Positions 34,643 through 46,445 are shown, counted from the first letter of the stretch. The stretch is DNA of 64,000 nucleotides from Rossellomorea vietnamensis (GCF_008180415.1 NZ_VTEI01000001.1:77058-141057); one strand, 5' to 3'. Numbers and translations are program-made. Notes: generated from the letters alone by a model not told the origin.

Positions 34643-35776
34643 TTACTCTGAAGTAATATATTCCGCCTTTTTCTCATTATGTTCATCCAGCGTTTCAGAA
34701 TAATAAACCGTTCCTTCCTGGGAAGCCAGGAAGTAGAGATATTCCGTAGTATCCGGCTGAAGTGCAGCTTCAATAGAGGTTAATCCTGCATTGGCGATAG
34801 GTCCAGGCGGAAGTCCTTGATTCTGATAGGTATTATAGGGAGAATCAACTTCAAGGTCCTCATATAGTGTCCTGGATTTGTGTTCACCGAGGGCATAAAG
34901 AACGGTTGGATCCGTCTGCAGCGGCATTTCTTTTTCTAAACGATTATAAAACACGCTCGCTATTTTGCCGCGGTCAGCCTTTTCTGTTGCTTCTTCCTCT
35001 ACCAAAGAAGACAAAGTCAGCAATTGATGGACTGAAAACTCTCTGTCTGCTCTGGATGCTTCGTATTGAGTCAGCACATCCTGTGTCTGGGAAAGCATCT
35101 TTTCAATGATGGTTTCCAACGAAGGTTCTTCTTCATAGAAAGGGTAGGTAGAAGGATACAGATATCCCTCAAGCGGATGTTTGACATTTTCATGGAGGAT
35201 ATCCTCTTCATTCAACAGATCCGGATACTTCCCGATAAGTTCTTCAATAAAACTTCTATCATCCAATTTCTTGACGACTTCTTCTGTTTCATATTGAGTT
35301 TTTTCGGCAATCTTTTCAGCTATCTGCTCTAATTGGTAACCTTCTGGAACTGTAATGGTGAATTCTGCCTCCATCATGACTTTTCCTGTTTTCAAGCTGT
35401 TAATGAGTTCATCTAATGTCATGGCAGGCGTAAGATCATAGTTTCCAGCTTGGAATCCTGACTCATTATTAAATTTGACATAGTATTTAAAAACATGGGC
35501 GTTTTTAATGATGCCATTCTCTTCTAATATATTTCCAATGGATGTCACCCCGGAACCGATGGGGATTTCCACGTTAACGGACTTATTACTATCTTCGTCC
35601 ACCGGCTTTAGCGCTGATTTAATATATAAATAGCCTCCGACAGCTGTTCCTCCAATGATGATAAACAAGGCGAGGACAATGAATCCTACAATTTTCCGTA
35701 TGACTTTAGCTTCTTCTTTTCGCTCTATTAGTTTGGATAAGAGAATCTCTCTTTTTGATTTTTTATTATCGTTCAT
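34643..35776 (-). CDS. mltG: Endolytic murein transglycosylase MltG (YrrL)
   Basis: This 377-residue membrane protein cuts nascent glycan strands. A membrane helix spans about residues 30-54. A LysM-like region follows, and the YceG domain carries the probable catalytic Glu260 in LSSLVEEEA and the FYNRL motif. The ATG at 35776 is nine bases after GAGGGGG. An 18-residue upstream extension is not supported. Confidence 0.94.
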   Translation of the reverse strand: MNDNKKSKREILLSKLIERKEEAKVIRKIVGFIVLALFIIIGGTAVGGYLYIKSALKPVDEDSNKSVNVEIPIGSGVTSIGNILEENGIIKNAHVFKYYVKFNNESGFQAGNYDLTPAMTLDELINSLKTGKVMMEAEFTITVPEGYQLEQIAEKIAEKTQYETEEVVKKLDDRSFIEELIGKYPDLLNEEDILHENVKHPLEGYLYPSTYPFYEEEPSLETIIEKMLSQTQDVLTQYEASRADREFSVHQLLTLSSLVEEEATEKADRGKIASVFYNRLEKEMPLQTDPTVLYALGEHKSRTLYEDLEVDSPYNTYQNQGLPPGPIANAGLTSIEAALQPDTTEYLYFLASQEGTVYYSETLDEHNEKKAEYITSE

Positions 35777-35862
35777 TTCATATTTCCCCCTCTCGAGCAA
35801 AAAACGGGGTTCCCCCTTAAAATTCGACATACATCTTTTATATTATACTACATTTTCCACCC

Positions 35863-35920
35863 AAAAAAAGAGGACATTCTGCAAAAAAGGAATCTTCTTC
35901 CCTTTTTCAGAATGCCCCCG
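35863..35920 (-). terminator. Terminator after yrzB
   Basis: On the minus strand CATTCTG pairs with CAGAATG with a second inner stem (AAAAAGGGAA region), followed by CTCTTTTTTT. Confidence 0.85.
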
Positions 35921-35934
35921 TTTATGGGTGCTTC

Positions 35935-36222
35935 TTATTCTTCTTCTTCCTCATCAAGGAACGTTTCAAGCATTTCTTCGATCATGTCCCACTCTTCTTC
36001 TGTTTCGATCGGCTTTAATTCTCCTTCTTCGCCTTCATCTCCAGGAGAGAATGCAGAAGCATGGATTTCGATTTCTTCCTCTTCAGTCTCTTCAGCACCT
36101 AACGGATAGTAAAGTACATAGGATTTATTGAATTGATCTGATTCAAAAGTGAACAATACCTCACAAAGCTGTTCATTTCCTTCTTCGTCAATAATTGTAA
36201 TTTGCTTTTCGCCATGTTCCAT
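35935..36222 (-). CDS. yrzB: YrzB family acidic protein (DUF1292)
   Basis: This 95-residue, very acidic protein has a folded N-terminal half ([21 protein letters not shown], split by a Tyr-rich YVLYYPLG strand) and a Glu-rich end. The family is conserved in Firmicutes next to ruvX and has no assigned function. It lies 13 bp after ruvX and probably ends the yrzL-ruvX-yrzB unit. Confidence 0.9.
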   Translation of the reverse strand: MEHGEKQITIIDEEGNEQLCEVLFTFESDQFNKSYVLYYPLGAEETEEEEIEIHASAFSPGDEGEEGELKPIETEEEWDMIEEMLETFLDEEEEE

Positions 36223-36235
36223 TTTTATACACCTC

Positions 36236-36652
36236 TTATTTTTGGCTGTCCAAGTACCCTTGCAGGATAAAGGCGGCAGCCATTTTATCGATTACTTTTT
36301 TGCGTTTCTTCCTGCTTACGTCTGCTTCCAGCAATATTCTTTCAGCAGCCATTGTCGTTAAGCGTTCATCCCATAAAATGGTTGCAACACCGAGCTTGTC
36401 CTCCAGGAGTTTCGCATACTTTTGTGATGCTTCTCCCCGCGGGCCGACAGTATTGTTCATATTTTTTGGGAAGCCGATAACCACCTTATCAACCTCATAC
36501 TCCTTGATCAGCTCATCCACCCGTTTCAGGCCGAATTCTGATTGGTTTTCATTGATGGCTATCGTTTCGATGCCCTGGGCAGTCCAGCCCATCGCATCGC
36601 TTACTGCTACGCCGACCGTTTTCGAGCCGACGTCAAGTCCCATAACGCGCAT
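36236..36652 (-). CDS. ruvX: YqgF/RuvX, putative Holliday junction resolvase
   Basis: This 138-residue RNase H-fold nuclease has the acidic site residues in [20 protein letters not shown] and WDERLTT. The family (YrrK in B. subtilis) is also linked to rRNA processing. It lies three bases after yrzL. Confidence 0.92.
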   Translation of the reverse strand: MRVMGLDVGSKTVGVAVSDAMGWTAQGIETIAINENQSEFGLKRVDELIKEYEVDKVVIGFPKNMNNTVGPRGEASQKYAKLLEDKLGVATILWDERLTTMAAERILLEADVSRKKRKKVIDKMAAAFILQGYLDSQK

Positions 36653-36655
36653 GTT

Positions 36656-36922
36656 TTACCCCTCTTTGTGCTGCTTTAAATAAGATTTCACCAGCACTTC
36701 AATGATCTCATCGCGCTCTAAGCGGCGGATGATGTTACGTGCATCCTGATGTCTGGGAATGTACGCAGGATCTCCAGATAACAGATAACCTACAATTTGA
36801 TTGATTGGATTATATCCTTTTTCCTGCAAAGCATTGTGAACCTGGAGCAAGACCTCATTAACATCCTGTTCAAATGGTTCCTCCGAAAAATTAAATCGCA
36901 TTGTTTTATCAAAAGAGCTCAT
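36656..36922 (-). CDS. yrzL: IreB family regulatory phosphoprotein (YrzL)
   Basis: This 88-residue protein opens [15 protein letters not shown] and has the [18 protein letters not shown] segment of the DUF965/IreB family. IreB of Enterococcus is a substrate of the IreK kinase and affects cephalosporin resistance. The start at 36922 follows AGAGGTG. An in-frame GTG three codons upstream is part of that site. Confidence 0.92.
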   Translation of the reverse strand: MSSFDKTMRFNFSEEPFEQDVNEVLLQVHNALQEKGYNPINQIVGYLLSGDPAYIPRHQDARNIIRRLERDEIIEVLVKSYLKQHKEG

Positions 36923-37002
36923 ATTTCGCACCTCTCTTTAGGCTTGGTGTATTCTGGCAAACCTGTCTTATTACCTTCATTGTACACCACTTTAGTGTCG
37001 AT

Positions 37003-39636
37003 TTAAACGGATTTGATCCATTCTTCTACAAACTTCAGGGCTTCATCCAATTTTTCGGGATTCTTGCCGCCTGCCTGAGCCATGTCCGGACGGCCTCCGC
37101 CGCCTCCGCCGCAGATTCCTGCAACTTCTTTTACAAGCTTTCCTGCATGATATCCTTTTTCGATCAAATCTTTAGTCACCCCTGCGGTAATGCTGACTTT
37201 ATCATCCTGTGAGGAGCCCAGGACCACTACAGCCGACCCAAGTTTCTGCTTTAGATCGTCAACCATATTTCTGAGGGTATTCATATCACCGCCAGCGATT
37301 CTAGCTGTAAGGACATTCACTCCTTCGATTGTTTTTACCTGGTCTGTCAGACTGCCGGCTTCAATGTTGGATAATTTGCTGGAAAGTGATTCATTTTCGC
37401 GCTGCAATTCCTTCATTTCAGCAAGAAGACTGTCGATTCGGGAAACGATATCTTTTGGTTTGGATTTAACCTTATCAGCAGCCTGTTTTAAAATGCCGAC
37501 TTGTTCATTGAGAAGATTATAGGCACCTTCTCCAGTCACCGCTTCTATCCTGCGTGTACCGGCACCAATGCCGCTTTCTGAAACAATTTTGAACAGGCCG
37601 ATCGCAGAGGTATTGCTGACATGGCAGCCGCCGCATAACTCAAGACTGAAATCCCCGATAGAGACTACACGGACAGTATCCCCATATTTCTCTCCAAATA
37701 AAGCCATTGCGCCCATTTCTTTTGCTTCTTTCAGCGATTTATAGTTCGTGCCTACTGAAATGCTGTTCCACACTTGTTCATTGACGATTGCTTCAATCTT
37801 TTCCATTTCCTCAGCGCTTATACTTCCGAAGTGAGAGAAATCGAAGCGGAGGCGGTCCGGTTCCACTAGTGATCCAGCCTGGTTGACATGTCCGCCGAGC
37901 ACGTCTTTAAGCGCTTGGTGCAATAGGTGAGTAGCTGTATGGTTCTTGATGATTTTACTGCGGGACTCTTCATTCACCACTGCCTTTACTTCCTGGCTCT
38001 GCTTCAGTGTACCTTCTTCTACAACAGCACTGTGAAGATTCTGGCCATTAGGAGCTTTCTTGACATCCTTGACAGCAACTTTTACGCCATCAGCCAGAAG
38101 CACCCCTTTGTCTCCGATTTGCCCACCGCTCTCAGCATAAAATGGAGTCTTATCCAGGATGAACTGGATTTCAGCACCTTTTTCCGCTTTTTCAACCAGC
38201 TCATTGTTAAAGACTATTGCTTCAACTTTGGAAGCCGCTTGAAGTTCATCGTAACCAACAAATTCACTTCCAACTTTGATGTCTCCCAATACTCCGCCTT
38301 GAATCTGCATAGAACCGGTATCCTGGCGGGCAGAACGGGCACGGTCGCGCTGAAGCTCCATCTCTTTTTCAAAGCCTTCCTGGTCGATACTCATGCCTTC
38401 TTCTTCTGCGTACTCTTCTGTCAGTTCGACAGGGAATCCATATGTGTCATAAAGGCGGAAAACATCTTTTCCGGAAACAACTGTTTTCCCCGCGTCTTTT
38501 TCTTTTTTAATTACAGAAGAAAGGATGGTGAGACCTTCATTCAAGGTTTCATGGAAACGTTCTTCCTCGTTTTTGACCACTTTCTGGATGAACTCTGTTT
38601 TCTCTTTCACTTCAGGGTAGAAGTCCACCATGATTTCTGCAACAACCGGAACCAGTTCAAACATGAATGGGCGGTTGATATTGATTTGCTTTGCGAACCT
38701 TACCGCACGGCGCAGAAGCCTTCTTAGAACATAGCCGCGGCCTTCATTCGATGGAAGTGCACCATCACCCACAGCGAAAGAAACGGTTCTGATATGATCG
38801 GCAATCACTTTGAATGCAACATCTTTCTGATCCTCGGTGCGGTATTTTTCTCCGGAAACCTTCTCTACAGCTGAAATGATCGGCATGAAAAGATCTGTAT
38901 CAAAGTTAGTCGGAACTCCTTGAGCGACACATGCCATCCTTTCAAGGCCCATCCCGGTATCAATATTCTTCTTTGGCAGCGGAGTATACGTGTTATCCGG
39001 ATTATGGTTAAATTCAGAGAAAACCAGGTTCCAAACTTCCAGGTAACGGTCATTTTCGCCGCCTGGATATAATTCAGGATCCGCCGGGTCATCTCCATAC
39101 TCAGGTCCGCGGTCATAAAAGATTTCGGTGTTCGGTCCGCTTGGCCCCTCTCCGATATCCCAGAAGTTACCCTCGATCCGGATGATTCTTTCAGCAGGCA
39201 CGCCGATTTTATCTCTCCAGATTTCAAACGCTTCTTCATCTTCAGGATGGATTGTCACTGACAGCTTCTCGGGATCGAACCCTATCCATTTTTCATCTGT
39301 CAGGAATTCCCATGCCCATTCCATCGATTCCACTTTAAAGTAATCGCCAATGGAGAAGTTGCCAAGCATTTCAAAGAAAGTATGGTGGCGGGCCGTTTTC
39401 CCGACGTTTTCAATATCATTGGTTCTGATTGATTTTTGAGCGTTTACGATACGCGGGTTTTCAGGAACCACGCGGCCGTCAAAATATTTCTTCAATGTTG
39501 CGACACCACTGTTGATCCACAGTAAAGACGGATCTTCATGAGGAACGAGTGATGCACTAGGCTCAACCCTGTGGCCTTTTTCTTTAAAAAAGTCTAAAAA
39601 CTTTCTTCTGATTTCTGCACCTGTCAATGATTTCAA
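37003..39636 (-). CDS. alaS: Alanyl-tRNA synthetase
   Basis: This 877-residue enzyme has the class II aminoacylation domain ([13 protein letters not shown]), the editing domain with the zinc motifs HTATHLLH and CGGCHVSNT, and a C-Ala domain ending in [15 protein letters not shown]. The start is a TTG at 39636 ([13 protein letters not shown]), eight bases after AAGGAGG. A 20-residue upstream reading is leader sequence. It is regulated by the T-box just upstream. Confidence 0.97.
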   Translation of the reverse strand: MKSLTGAEIRRKFLDFFKEKGHRVEPSASLVPHEDPSLLWINSGVATLKKYFDGRVVPENPRIVNAQKSIRTNDIENVGKTARHHTFFEMLGNFSIGDYFKVESMEWAWEFLTDEKWIGFDPEKLSVTIHPEDEEAFEIWRDKIGVPAERIIRIEGNFWDIGEGPSGPNTEIFYDRGPEYGDDPADPELYPGGENDRYLEVWNLVFSEFNHNPDNTYTPLPKKNIDTGMGLERMACVAQGVPTNFDTDLFMPIISAVEKVSGEKYRTEDQKDVAFKVIADHIRTVSFAVGDGALPSNEGRGYVLRRLLRRAVRFAKQININRPFMFELVPVVAEIMVDFYPEVKEKTEFIQKVVKNEEERFHETLNEGLTILSSVIKKEKDAGKTVVSGKDVFRLYDTYGFPVELTEEYAEEEGMSIDQEGFEKEMELQRDRARSARQDTGSMQIQGGVLGDIKVGSEFVGYDELQAASKVEAIVFNNELVEKAEKGAEIQFILDKTPFYAESGGQIGDKGVLLADGVKVAVKDVKKAPNGQNLHSAVVEEGTLKQSQEVKAVVNEESRSKIIKNHTATHLLHQALKDVLGGHVNQAGSLVEPDRLRFDFSHFGSISAEEMEKIEAIVNEQVWNSISVGTNYKSLKEAKEMGAMALFGEKYGDTVRVVSIGDFSLELCGGCHVSNTSAIGLFKIVSESGIGAGTRRIEAVTGEGAYNLLNEQVGILKQAADKVKSKPKDIVSRIDSLLAEMKELQRENESLSSKLSNIEAGSLTDQVKTIEGVNVLTARIAGGDMNTLRNMVDDLKQKLGSAVVVLGSSQDDKVSITAGVTKDLIEKGYHAGKLVKEVAGICGGGGGGRPDMAQAGGKNPEKLDEALKFVEEWIKSV

Positions 39637-39681
39637 GTGAATTTCCTCCTTCATTTTTTCAATTTCAACCAAAAAAGCATA

Positions 39682-39940
39682 CAAAAAAGCCCCCATCCCT
39701 GGTCAGGGACGAGAGCTTGCTCGCGGTACCACCCTGGTTATGAATTCAACAATTGAATTCATCACTCTGGAGCCTTAACGCGGCGAACGGCAGGTTTGCT
39801 GCACTCTGGATTAGCGTTCTGTTATCCTTCATCTGGAATTTCTTTCAGCCGGGGAAATTCCTCTCTTCCGTGCGCGAAGCACTCAGATGGGCTATAACAT
39901 ACTCGATCTTTCGTCGATTTGGTTAATGTTTAATTGTATA
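39682..39940 (-). ncRNA. T-box leader of alaS
   Basis: On the minus strand the T-box sequence AGGGTGGTACCGCG is at 39722-39735, just before the terminator stem (GTCCCTGACCAGGGAT and a T run ending at 39683). A likely specifier codon GCT (Ala) is at 39813-39815 in the context GAACGCTAATCC. Uncharged tRNA-Ala should favour the antiterminator and raise alaS expression. Confidence 0.93.
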
Positions 39941-39946
39941 AGTCGA

Positions 39947-39975
39947 ATTATAGAAATATCACAGCCATTTGTCAA
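39947..39975 (-). promoter_or_regulatory. Sigma-A promoter of the alaS T-box transcript
   Basis: TTGACA (39970-39975) and TATAAT (39947-39952) on the minus strand are separated by exactly 17 bp, a consensus promoter. Transcription should begin near 39940. Confidence 0.92.
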
Positions 39976-40007
39976 TCTGAACTGCGAGAAAAATAAAAAT
40001 ATATTCA

Positions 40008-41081
40008 TCACGGTGTTTCTTTTACAGAAAAATGGGTGCGGGCATGGATGACAGCCACTCTCAGCATTGCCAAAAGCGGGACGGCTACAATCAGTCCGAG
40101 CACCCCGCCTATTTCACCGCCGACAATCAGCGCTCCCATGATGAATAAGGGATGCATATGCAGGCTTTTCCCAACGATGAGCGGCGAAAGAACATTTCCT
40201 TCAAGGAACTGCAGGACTAACACAACAACCACCACTTTGAGGATCATGTCAGTCGATATCGTACTGGCTACAATCGCTGCTGGGACTGCCCCAATTATCG
40301 GACCGAAGTAGGGGATGACATTTGTGATTCCTACAATAAGCCCCAGCAGCAGCGGATATTTCATGCCGAATAACCAAAAAGAGAGAGTGGCAAGTGCTCC
40401 TATCAAAAAGCACACTAACAACTGCCCTCTAATGTATCCCCCCAGTGATTCATCCAGATCTTTCAGGAATTTCCCTGCGCTGTTCCTCCACTTCTGCGGT
40501 GTCAGACTGGTCGCAGCGCTCTTCACTTTTGGAAAGTCCTTCAATAAGTAAAAAGAAATGAACGGCACAATCGCAAACAACAGCAGGCTGTTCATGACCT
40601 TTAATACTCCTGACAAAAGCAAAGCGACAATCCCATTAAGCCACGCTTCAAACCTTTCTATTCTCGATTCCAATTCATGCTGGATACCGTCCGGCCAAGT
40701 GGAAGTCTTGTTTTGTATGTACTCAAGCCAGCGCTGATACTGATCTGTGTAAAGAGGGGCATTTTCAGCCAAGTCCTTTAATTGATGTATGATGACAGGA
40801 ATCCCTTTGTAAACCGCATAGCCCAGGCCACCAAAAAAGAGAATGTAAATCAGCAGAATGGCAACCCCCCTGTGAATTCCCGCCTTGAACAGCTTTTCAA
40901 CCACTGGATGCAGCAGATAGGTTATGAAGCCTCCAAGCAAGAAAGGAATCAAGGCAATGACCATTACACTTAAAACAGGCTTCCAAACCGGCTGCAGCAG
41001 ATAGAAGACATAAAGCGTGATCACGGCCAGAAGGGTGATCGCCAGTCTGTACAGCCATCTGACATAGGGGCGGTTATTCAT
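40008..41081 (-). CDS. yrrI: AI-2E family transporter (YrrI)
   Basis: This 357-residue multi-pass membrane protein belongs to the AI-2E/PerM-like family. Several hydrophobic helices frame a soluble middle region (about residues 90-160). The C-terminal helices carry the conserved GxxxGGxxGLIVAVPLLA pattern. The substrate is unknown, and the family name does not prove autoinducer transport. GGGAGGAG precedes the ATG. It is upstream of alaS as in B. subtilis. Confidence 0.88.
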   Translation of the reverse strand: MNNRPYVRWLYRLAITLLAVITLYVFYLLQPVWKPVLSVMVIALIPFLLGGFITYLLHPVVEKLFKAGIHRGVAILLIYILFFGGLGYAVYKGIPVIIHQLKDLAENAPLYTDQYQRWLEYIQNKTSTWPDGIQHELESRIERFEAWLNGIVALLLSGVLKVMNSLLLFAIVPFISFYLLKDFPKVKSAATSLTPQKWRNSAGKFLKDLDESLGGYIRGQLLVCFLIGALATLSFWLFGMKYPLLLGLIVGITNVIPYFGPIIGAVPAAIVASTISTDMILKVVVVVLVLQFLEGNVLSPLIVGKSLHMHPLFIMGALIVGGEIGGVLGLIVAVPLLAMLRVAVIHARTHFSVKETP

Positions 41082-41111
41082 ATGTCCACTCTCCTCCCTT
41101 CTTTGTTCTGG

Positions 41112-41278
41112 GTTTTTTTAGTAAACTTTGCTGCATTTTGATATAAATTTTGAAAACGCTCGCCATGATTTAGCTTAAATAACCTGATAAGCAAGAAAGA
41201 AAAGTGCAGTTCTCCCTTTTCAAAAATAAAATTCTACCGAAAGCAACACAATTTATAAGCAATCAGCCACGGTCTTTG
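41112..41278 (+). repeat. Family C intergenic repeat, diverged
   Basis: TAGTAAACTTTGCTGCATTTTGATA at the left (first 20 bases suffice), AAGAAAAGTGCAGTTCTCCC in the middle and GAAAGCAACACAATTTAT at the right follow the 20588 copy in order. Confidence 0.6.
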
Positions 41279-41389
41279 ATACTCCTTAATGTGGGCAAAA
41301 AAATGCAAACCATTCAGGTAATAGGGTGGGATTTATAACGAGGGAAAATACAAGGGAAGATGCTGCACTTCTGGCTGAATTTAGATACT

Positions 41390-41420
41390 AAAAAAAACAG
41401 AGGGAAGAAATCCCCTCTGC
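41390..41420 (-). terminator. Terminator after yrzQ
   Basis: On the minus strand GCAGAGGG and CCCTCTGT form the stem, followed by a run of Ts. Confidence 0.88.
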
Positions 41421-41422
41421 TC

Positions 41423-41554
41423 TTAAAACATCTTTTTCATTTGTTTGCGCATTTTTTTCATATTTCTTCCGTTCATCATGTTTGAACGGCGAGAAGCCAC
41501 TGTCGCAGCTATTCCCGCTCCGAATCCGATCATAGAGACCATTGTTTTGTTCAA
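41423..41554 (-). CDS. yrzQ: YrzQ-like small protein (DUF3918)
   Basis: This 43-residue protein has a short hydrophobic N-terminal helix (VSMIGFGAGIAATVA) and a Met/Lys/Arg-rich tail (MKKMRKQMKKMF). Pattern and position next to yrrI match YrzQ. A TTG start at 41554 follows GAGGTG by six bases. Function is unknown. Confidence 0.75.
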   Translation of the reverse strand: MNKTMVSMIGFGAGIAATVASRRSNMMNGRNMKKMRKQMKKMF

Positions 41555-41571
41555 TGTGCCCACCTCTTCCT

Positions 41572-41760
41572 TTAACTTAATTGGCGGTCTTCCTCATCAA
41601 ACAAATCATCCAATGAACTTAAAGTTCCATCTTCCTCGACCTGATGCGTGTGTATGACACCCTTTGTGATAGAAAGCTCAATAAAGCACTTCCAGCAGTA
41701 ATACTGGTTAATGCCTATCTTGCCTATATCCTTGCTTTGACAATTTGGACATTTCATCAT
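41572..41760 (-). CDS. yrzR: YrzR-like zinc-ribbon protein
   Basis: This 62-residue protein has two CxxC pairs (CPNC and CWKC) forming a probable zinc ribbon, and an acidic tail (LDDLFDEEDRQ). It lies upstream of yrzQ, 17 bp apart, where B. subtilis has yrzR. AGGGGTG precedes two adjacent ATGs. Function is unknown. Confidence 0.7.
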   Translation of the reverse strand: MMKCPNCQSKDIGKIGINQYYCWKCFIELSITKGVIHTHQVEEDGTLSSLDDLFDEEDRQLS

Positions 41761-41973
41761 TCGGCCACCCCTTCAAATCCGTGGCAGAAACTGCTTTTCA
41801 GGCTTTTTGACAAACCTTGGATAAAAGTAGTTTTTTGCCCTGTTTTCCAGTAGCCATTATGTCCAAATTGTACAAAGCCTATTCAAATTCTTTCAAACGA
41901 GGAAGAACGGCGCCAGTAGATTCTAAAAAGCACCCGGGAGCTGTAATCCCCGGTACTTATATAGTTCGCCTAC

Positions 41974-44364
41974 TTAAAGAAAATCATAAGGTGTAACGTT
42001 TTCCATTCCGATCATCGGGTCGGCTTGAAGCATTTCTTCCAGCGGATTTTTCGTCAGTTCATCCTCAGACTCCAAATCCTCGGTCACTTCAGACCCTATC
42101 TCCTTAAGCTTTTGGTAAAGAGTAGTCAGTCTTTGTACGTCTTCCTCTCGTTCCACACCCATTTTCAAGGCATGTTCCTCACCGCAGAGGATCAGCGCGT
42201 TACGGCTCCTTGTAATGGCTGTGTACAGCAGATTGCGGCGGAGCATCCTGAAGTAGCTTTTCACCACAGGCAGGATGACAATCGGAAATTCGCTTCCTTG
42301 TGACTTATGAATGGAACAGCAGTAAGCCAGTGTGATTTGATTTAACTCCTGACGGGTGTAGGTAACCTCATTCCCTTCAAAAGAAACGAGGACCATGTCC
42401 TGTTTTTCCGTATTCTCCTTGGCATAGAATATAGAAATCACTTCACCTATATCGCCGTTAAATACATTGCTTTCAGGCTGGTTGACAAGCTGCAGGACTT
42501 TGTCGCCAATCCGGTATTTTGTGTCACCGAAAGTAATTTCCTTCCGGGTGCCGTCATTGCTGTTGAAGATTTCCTGAAGCATGACGTTAAGGTTGTCGAT
42601 TCCCGCAGGACCTCTGTACATCGGGGCGAGCACTTGGATATCCTTCGCACTGTACCCTTTCGTTTTAGCATTGGTGACCACCTTTTCCACCACTTCAGCA
42701 ATCTGGGCGGTCGTGCATTTGATAAACGAGCGGTCCTTCTGAGGCTGAAGCAGGTTCGTTGGCAGCCTGCCTTCCTTCATTTCATGAGCCATCTCGATGA
42801 TGGAGGAGCCTTCTTCCTGACGGTAAATATCTTTTAAACGAACTGTCGGAATCACTTCTGATTTAAGGAGATCTTTTAAAACCTGCCCAGGACCGACTGA
42901 AGGCAGCTGGTCTTCATCTCCAACAAGAATGACCTGTATATCATCAGGAAGTGCCTTGAACAGCTGATTGGCAAGCCAGGTATCGACCATGGACATTTCA
43001 TCGACGATCAGCAGCTTGCCTTTAATTGTACGTTCTTCATCATAATCAAAACTGTCGGTGCCATTCCAGCCCAGAAGCCTGTGAATCGTACCAGCGGGAA
43101 GGCCGGTTGACTCTGTCATTCGTTTGGCAGCCCTTCCTGTAGGGGCGGCCAGCAGGACAGGAAATGGTTCATCCTTGTATTCTTTGGGATCAAGCGAACA
43201 GCCGTGCAGTTCAGCATACAGCTCGACGATTCCTTTAATAACCGTGGTTTTCCCTGTACCGGGACCTCCAGTCAAAAGCATCATCGGGGACATTAGAGCC
43301 GTCTCGATTGCTTCTTTTTGAGTTGGTGCATACTGGACGTTCAATCTCTCTTCCAGCCCGCCGAGCGCCATCAGGAACTCAGACTGAGGGAATTGATCCG
43401 TATATTGATCTTGAGAGAGCAGCTTATCAATGTTGGTGACCAGCCCTTTTTCAGCAAAATAAAGAGAAGGAAGGTACACCCTTTGTTCTTCGCCTTTAAT
43501 TTTCCCCTCTTCTTCCAGTTTGATCACTTCAGCAGAGATATCATCAAAATTGATTCGTTCACTTTGGCTCTTTTCGAGCAGAGCTTTGACGTTTTTCAAC
43601 AGTGTTTCCGCTTCAAGATATACATGTCCATCCTGCAGGCAATTTTGCTCAAGCGTATAGAGGCACCCAGCTTTAATCCGGTCAGGGTGATTTCCTGTGA
43701 GACCCAGCTTGCTGCCGAGTTCATCCGCACGCCCAAACCCGATCCCCTCAATATCCTCTACTAATTTATAAGGATTCCTCTGAAGGATTTCGAGAGTCTG
43801 TTCTTTGTATGCCTGGTAAATCTTCATGGAAATCTGGGGACCAAATCCATATCCATTCAGGCTGATCAATACTCTTTCCAGCCCCTGATGTTCCACTAAG
43901 GAATCATAAAGAGACTTGGCCTTTTCGGGAGGAAGTTTTGGAATATCATCAAGAAGGGATGGACTTTCCAAAATCTTGCTGATGGCATTTTCACCCAGCT
44001 GCTCCACAATTTTTTCAGCTGTTTTCTTTCCAATGCCTTTGAATAATTCACCGGACAGGTAGTCAACGATCCCCTGCTTCGTCTGAGGGATCTCTTTCTT
44101 GAAACGCTGTGCGAGGAATTGCATGCCAAACTTCGGGTGGTCCTTGAATGCTCCATGAAAGACATAGGTTTCCTGTTCATGAATTTTAGGGAAATGGCCG
44201 GTGACTACGGCCTCCTTGTCTTCATATTGGGCATTCGTGGACTCCACCCTGATCCTGATGACAGAATAGAGGTTGCTTTCATTGTGGAAGATGGTGACAA
44301 GATGCTTGCCTTTAACATAGATTTCATTTTCATCGAAAAGTTCTAAGGAGTCTTGCCTGCTCAT
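41974..44364 (-). CDS. recD2: RecD2 family 5'-3' DNA helicase (YrrC)
   Basis: This 796-residue SF1 helicase has an N-terminal helix-hairpin-helix region (about residues 90-230), Walker A LLTGGPGTGKTT, DEAD-like motif VDEMSMVD and the C-terminal motif V/VI region (AYCCSIHKSQGSEF, LYTAITRS). RecD2 acts outside RecBCD in replication restart and repair. It starts 30 bp after yrrB. Confidence 0.95.
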   Translation of the reverse strand: MSRQDSLELFDENEIYVKGKHLVTIFHNESNLYSVIRIRVESTNAQYEDKEAVVTGHFPKIHEQETYVFHGAFKDHPKFGMQFLAQRFKKEIPQTKQGIVDYLSGELFKGIGKKTAEKIVEQLGENAISKILESPSLLDDIPKLPPEKAKSLYDSLVEHQGLERVLISLNGYGFGPQISMKIYQAYKEQTLEILQRNPYKLVEDIEGIGFGRADELGSKLGLTGNHPDRIKAGCLYTLEQNCLQDGHVYLEAETLLKNVKALLEKSQSERINFDDISAEVIKLEEEGKIKGEEQRVYLPSLYFAEKGLVTNIDKLLSQDQYTDQFPQSEFLMALGGLEERLNVQYAPTQKEAIETALMSPMMLLTGGPGTGKTTVIKGIVELYAELHGCSLDPKEYKDEPFPVLLAAPTGRAAKRMTESTGLPAGTIHRLLGWNGTDSFDYDEERTIKGKLLIVDEMSMVDTWLANQLFKALPDDIQVILVGDEDQLPSVGPGQVLKDLLKSEVIPTVRLKDIYRQEEGSSIIEMAHEMKEGRLPTNLLQPQKDRSFIKCTTAQIAEVVEKVVTNAKTKGYSAKDIQVLAPMYRGPAGIDNLNVMLQEIFNSNDGTRKEITFGDTKYRIGDKVLQLVNQPESNVFNGDIGEVISIFYAKENTEKQDMVLVSFEGNEVTYTRQELNQITLAYCCSIHKSQGSEFPIVILPVVKSYFRMLRRNLLYTAITRSRNALILCGEEHALKMGVEREEDVQRLTTLYQKLKEIGSEVTEDLESEDELTKNPLEEMLQADPMIGMENVTPYDFL

Positions 44365-44394
44365 TTAGAAACCCCCTTGTTTCCAAGTTAATTC

Positions 44395-45054
44395 TTAACT
44401 GTTAAGCTGATCGATCATTTTTAAGCCGTACCCTGCCAGCATGTGATCCGGCTGGACTTCAAGAGCTTTCTCAAAACAGCTTCTGGCTTTTTCGGCGTCA
44501 TCAGAGTAGCCGGCATGTGCAACTCCGAGGTTATAGTAGGCATCTGCATGCTCAGGATCTTGTTCAACGACTGTTTCCAGCTGTTCAATGGCTTCTTTAT
44601 AGGCTTCCGTTTTCGCCAGGCACAGGCCGTATTGAAAACGTGCTTCCGTATCTTCGCCGTTCAATTCGACACTTCTCATAAGGTAAGGAAGCGCAAGTCT
44701 CGGCTGCTCCAGATTCACAAGGCTGAGGCCCAGCATGAAGAAGACATCTTCGTTCTCCAGCCCTTTTTGGACCGCTGTCTCAAAAGCCTCTTTGCTAGCA
44801 TCAAAATTTTCTCCATTGAAATAAAGGTTGCCAAGAGAGTAATAAGCGGATGCAGCATTCCCATCAAGAGATATCGCTCTCTTTAAGAATTTCTCGGCCT
44901 TCTCATTTTCTCCTACTGAAAGCAGGACATTTCCAAAGTTTATGTAGGCTACCGGATCTGTTGGGTTTTCTTCAATTGCCTCTGTAAAAAATGAGACTGC
45001 CTCTTCGATTTTTCCTTCTTGAAGCAGTTCGATTCCTTTTAAATTCTTATCCAT
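44395..45054 (-). CDS. yrrB: YrrB, TPR-repeat protein
   Basis: This 219-residue protein is built of tetratricopeptide repeats from near the N-terminus to the end (for example PVAYINFGNVLLSVGENEKA and ADAYYNLGVAHAGYSDD). It is a probable protein-protein adaptor with no known partner, co-transcribed with recD2. Confidence 0.88.
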   Translation of the reverse strand: MDKNLKGIELLQEGKIEEAVSFFTEAIEENPTDPVAYINFGNVLLSVGENEKAEKFLKRAISLDGNAASAYYSLGNLYFNGENFDASKEAFETAVQKGLENEDVFFMLGLSLVNLEQPRLALPYLMRSVELNGEDTEARFQYGLCLAKTEAYKEAIEQLETVVEQDPEHADAYYNLGVAHAGYSDDAEKARSCFEKALEVQPDHMLAGYGLKMIDQLNS

Positions 45055-45143
45055 ATGTAAACACCTCTGGTTTGAATTATTTGTTACCTGTTTATGTCCC
45101 TAGTATATCATAACCACTTACTTCACTAAGAAAAGCAGCATTC

Positions 45144-45188
45144 AAAAAAACAAAAGGTTAACCAGAGAAAAATTCTGATTAACCTTTG
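45144..45188 (-). terminator. Terminator after mnmA
   Basis: On the minus strand AAAGGTTAATCAGA pairs with TCTGGTTAACCTTT (one mismatch or wobble) around a T-rich loop, then TGTTTTTTT. Confidence 0.9.
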
Positions 45189-45192
45189 TATA

Positions 45193-46326
<1,134 letters not shown>

Positions 46327-46445
46327 CTATTATAAAGGCAAAATAATCACACGTTTATTGCCTATGTTCTTTTATGCTTTGCTTTCAAAACAATAGAAAG
46401 ATTTTAATACAAAGAAAGCAGTTAGACAAGAGATTGAACTCTGCC

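Noticed and set aside
37927..38727. 266-codon plus-strand ORF inside alaS
   Set aside because: It is antisense to a highly conserved synthetase, with a Phe- and Leu-rich composition typical of shadow frames.
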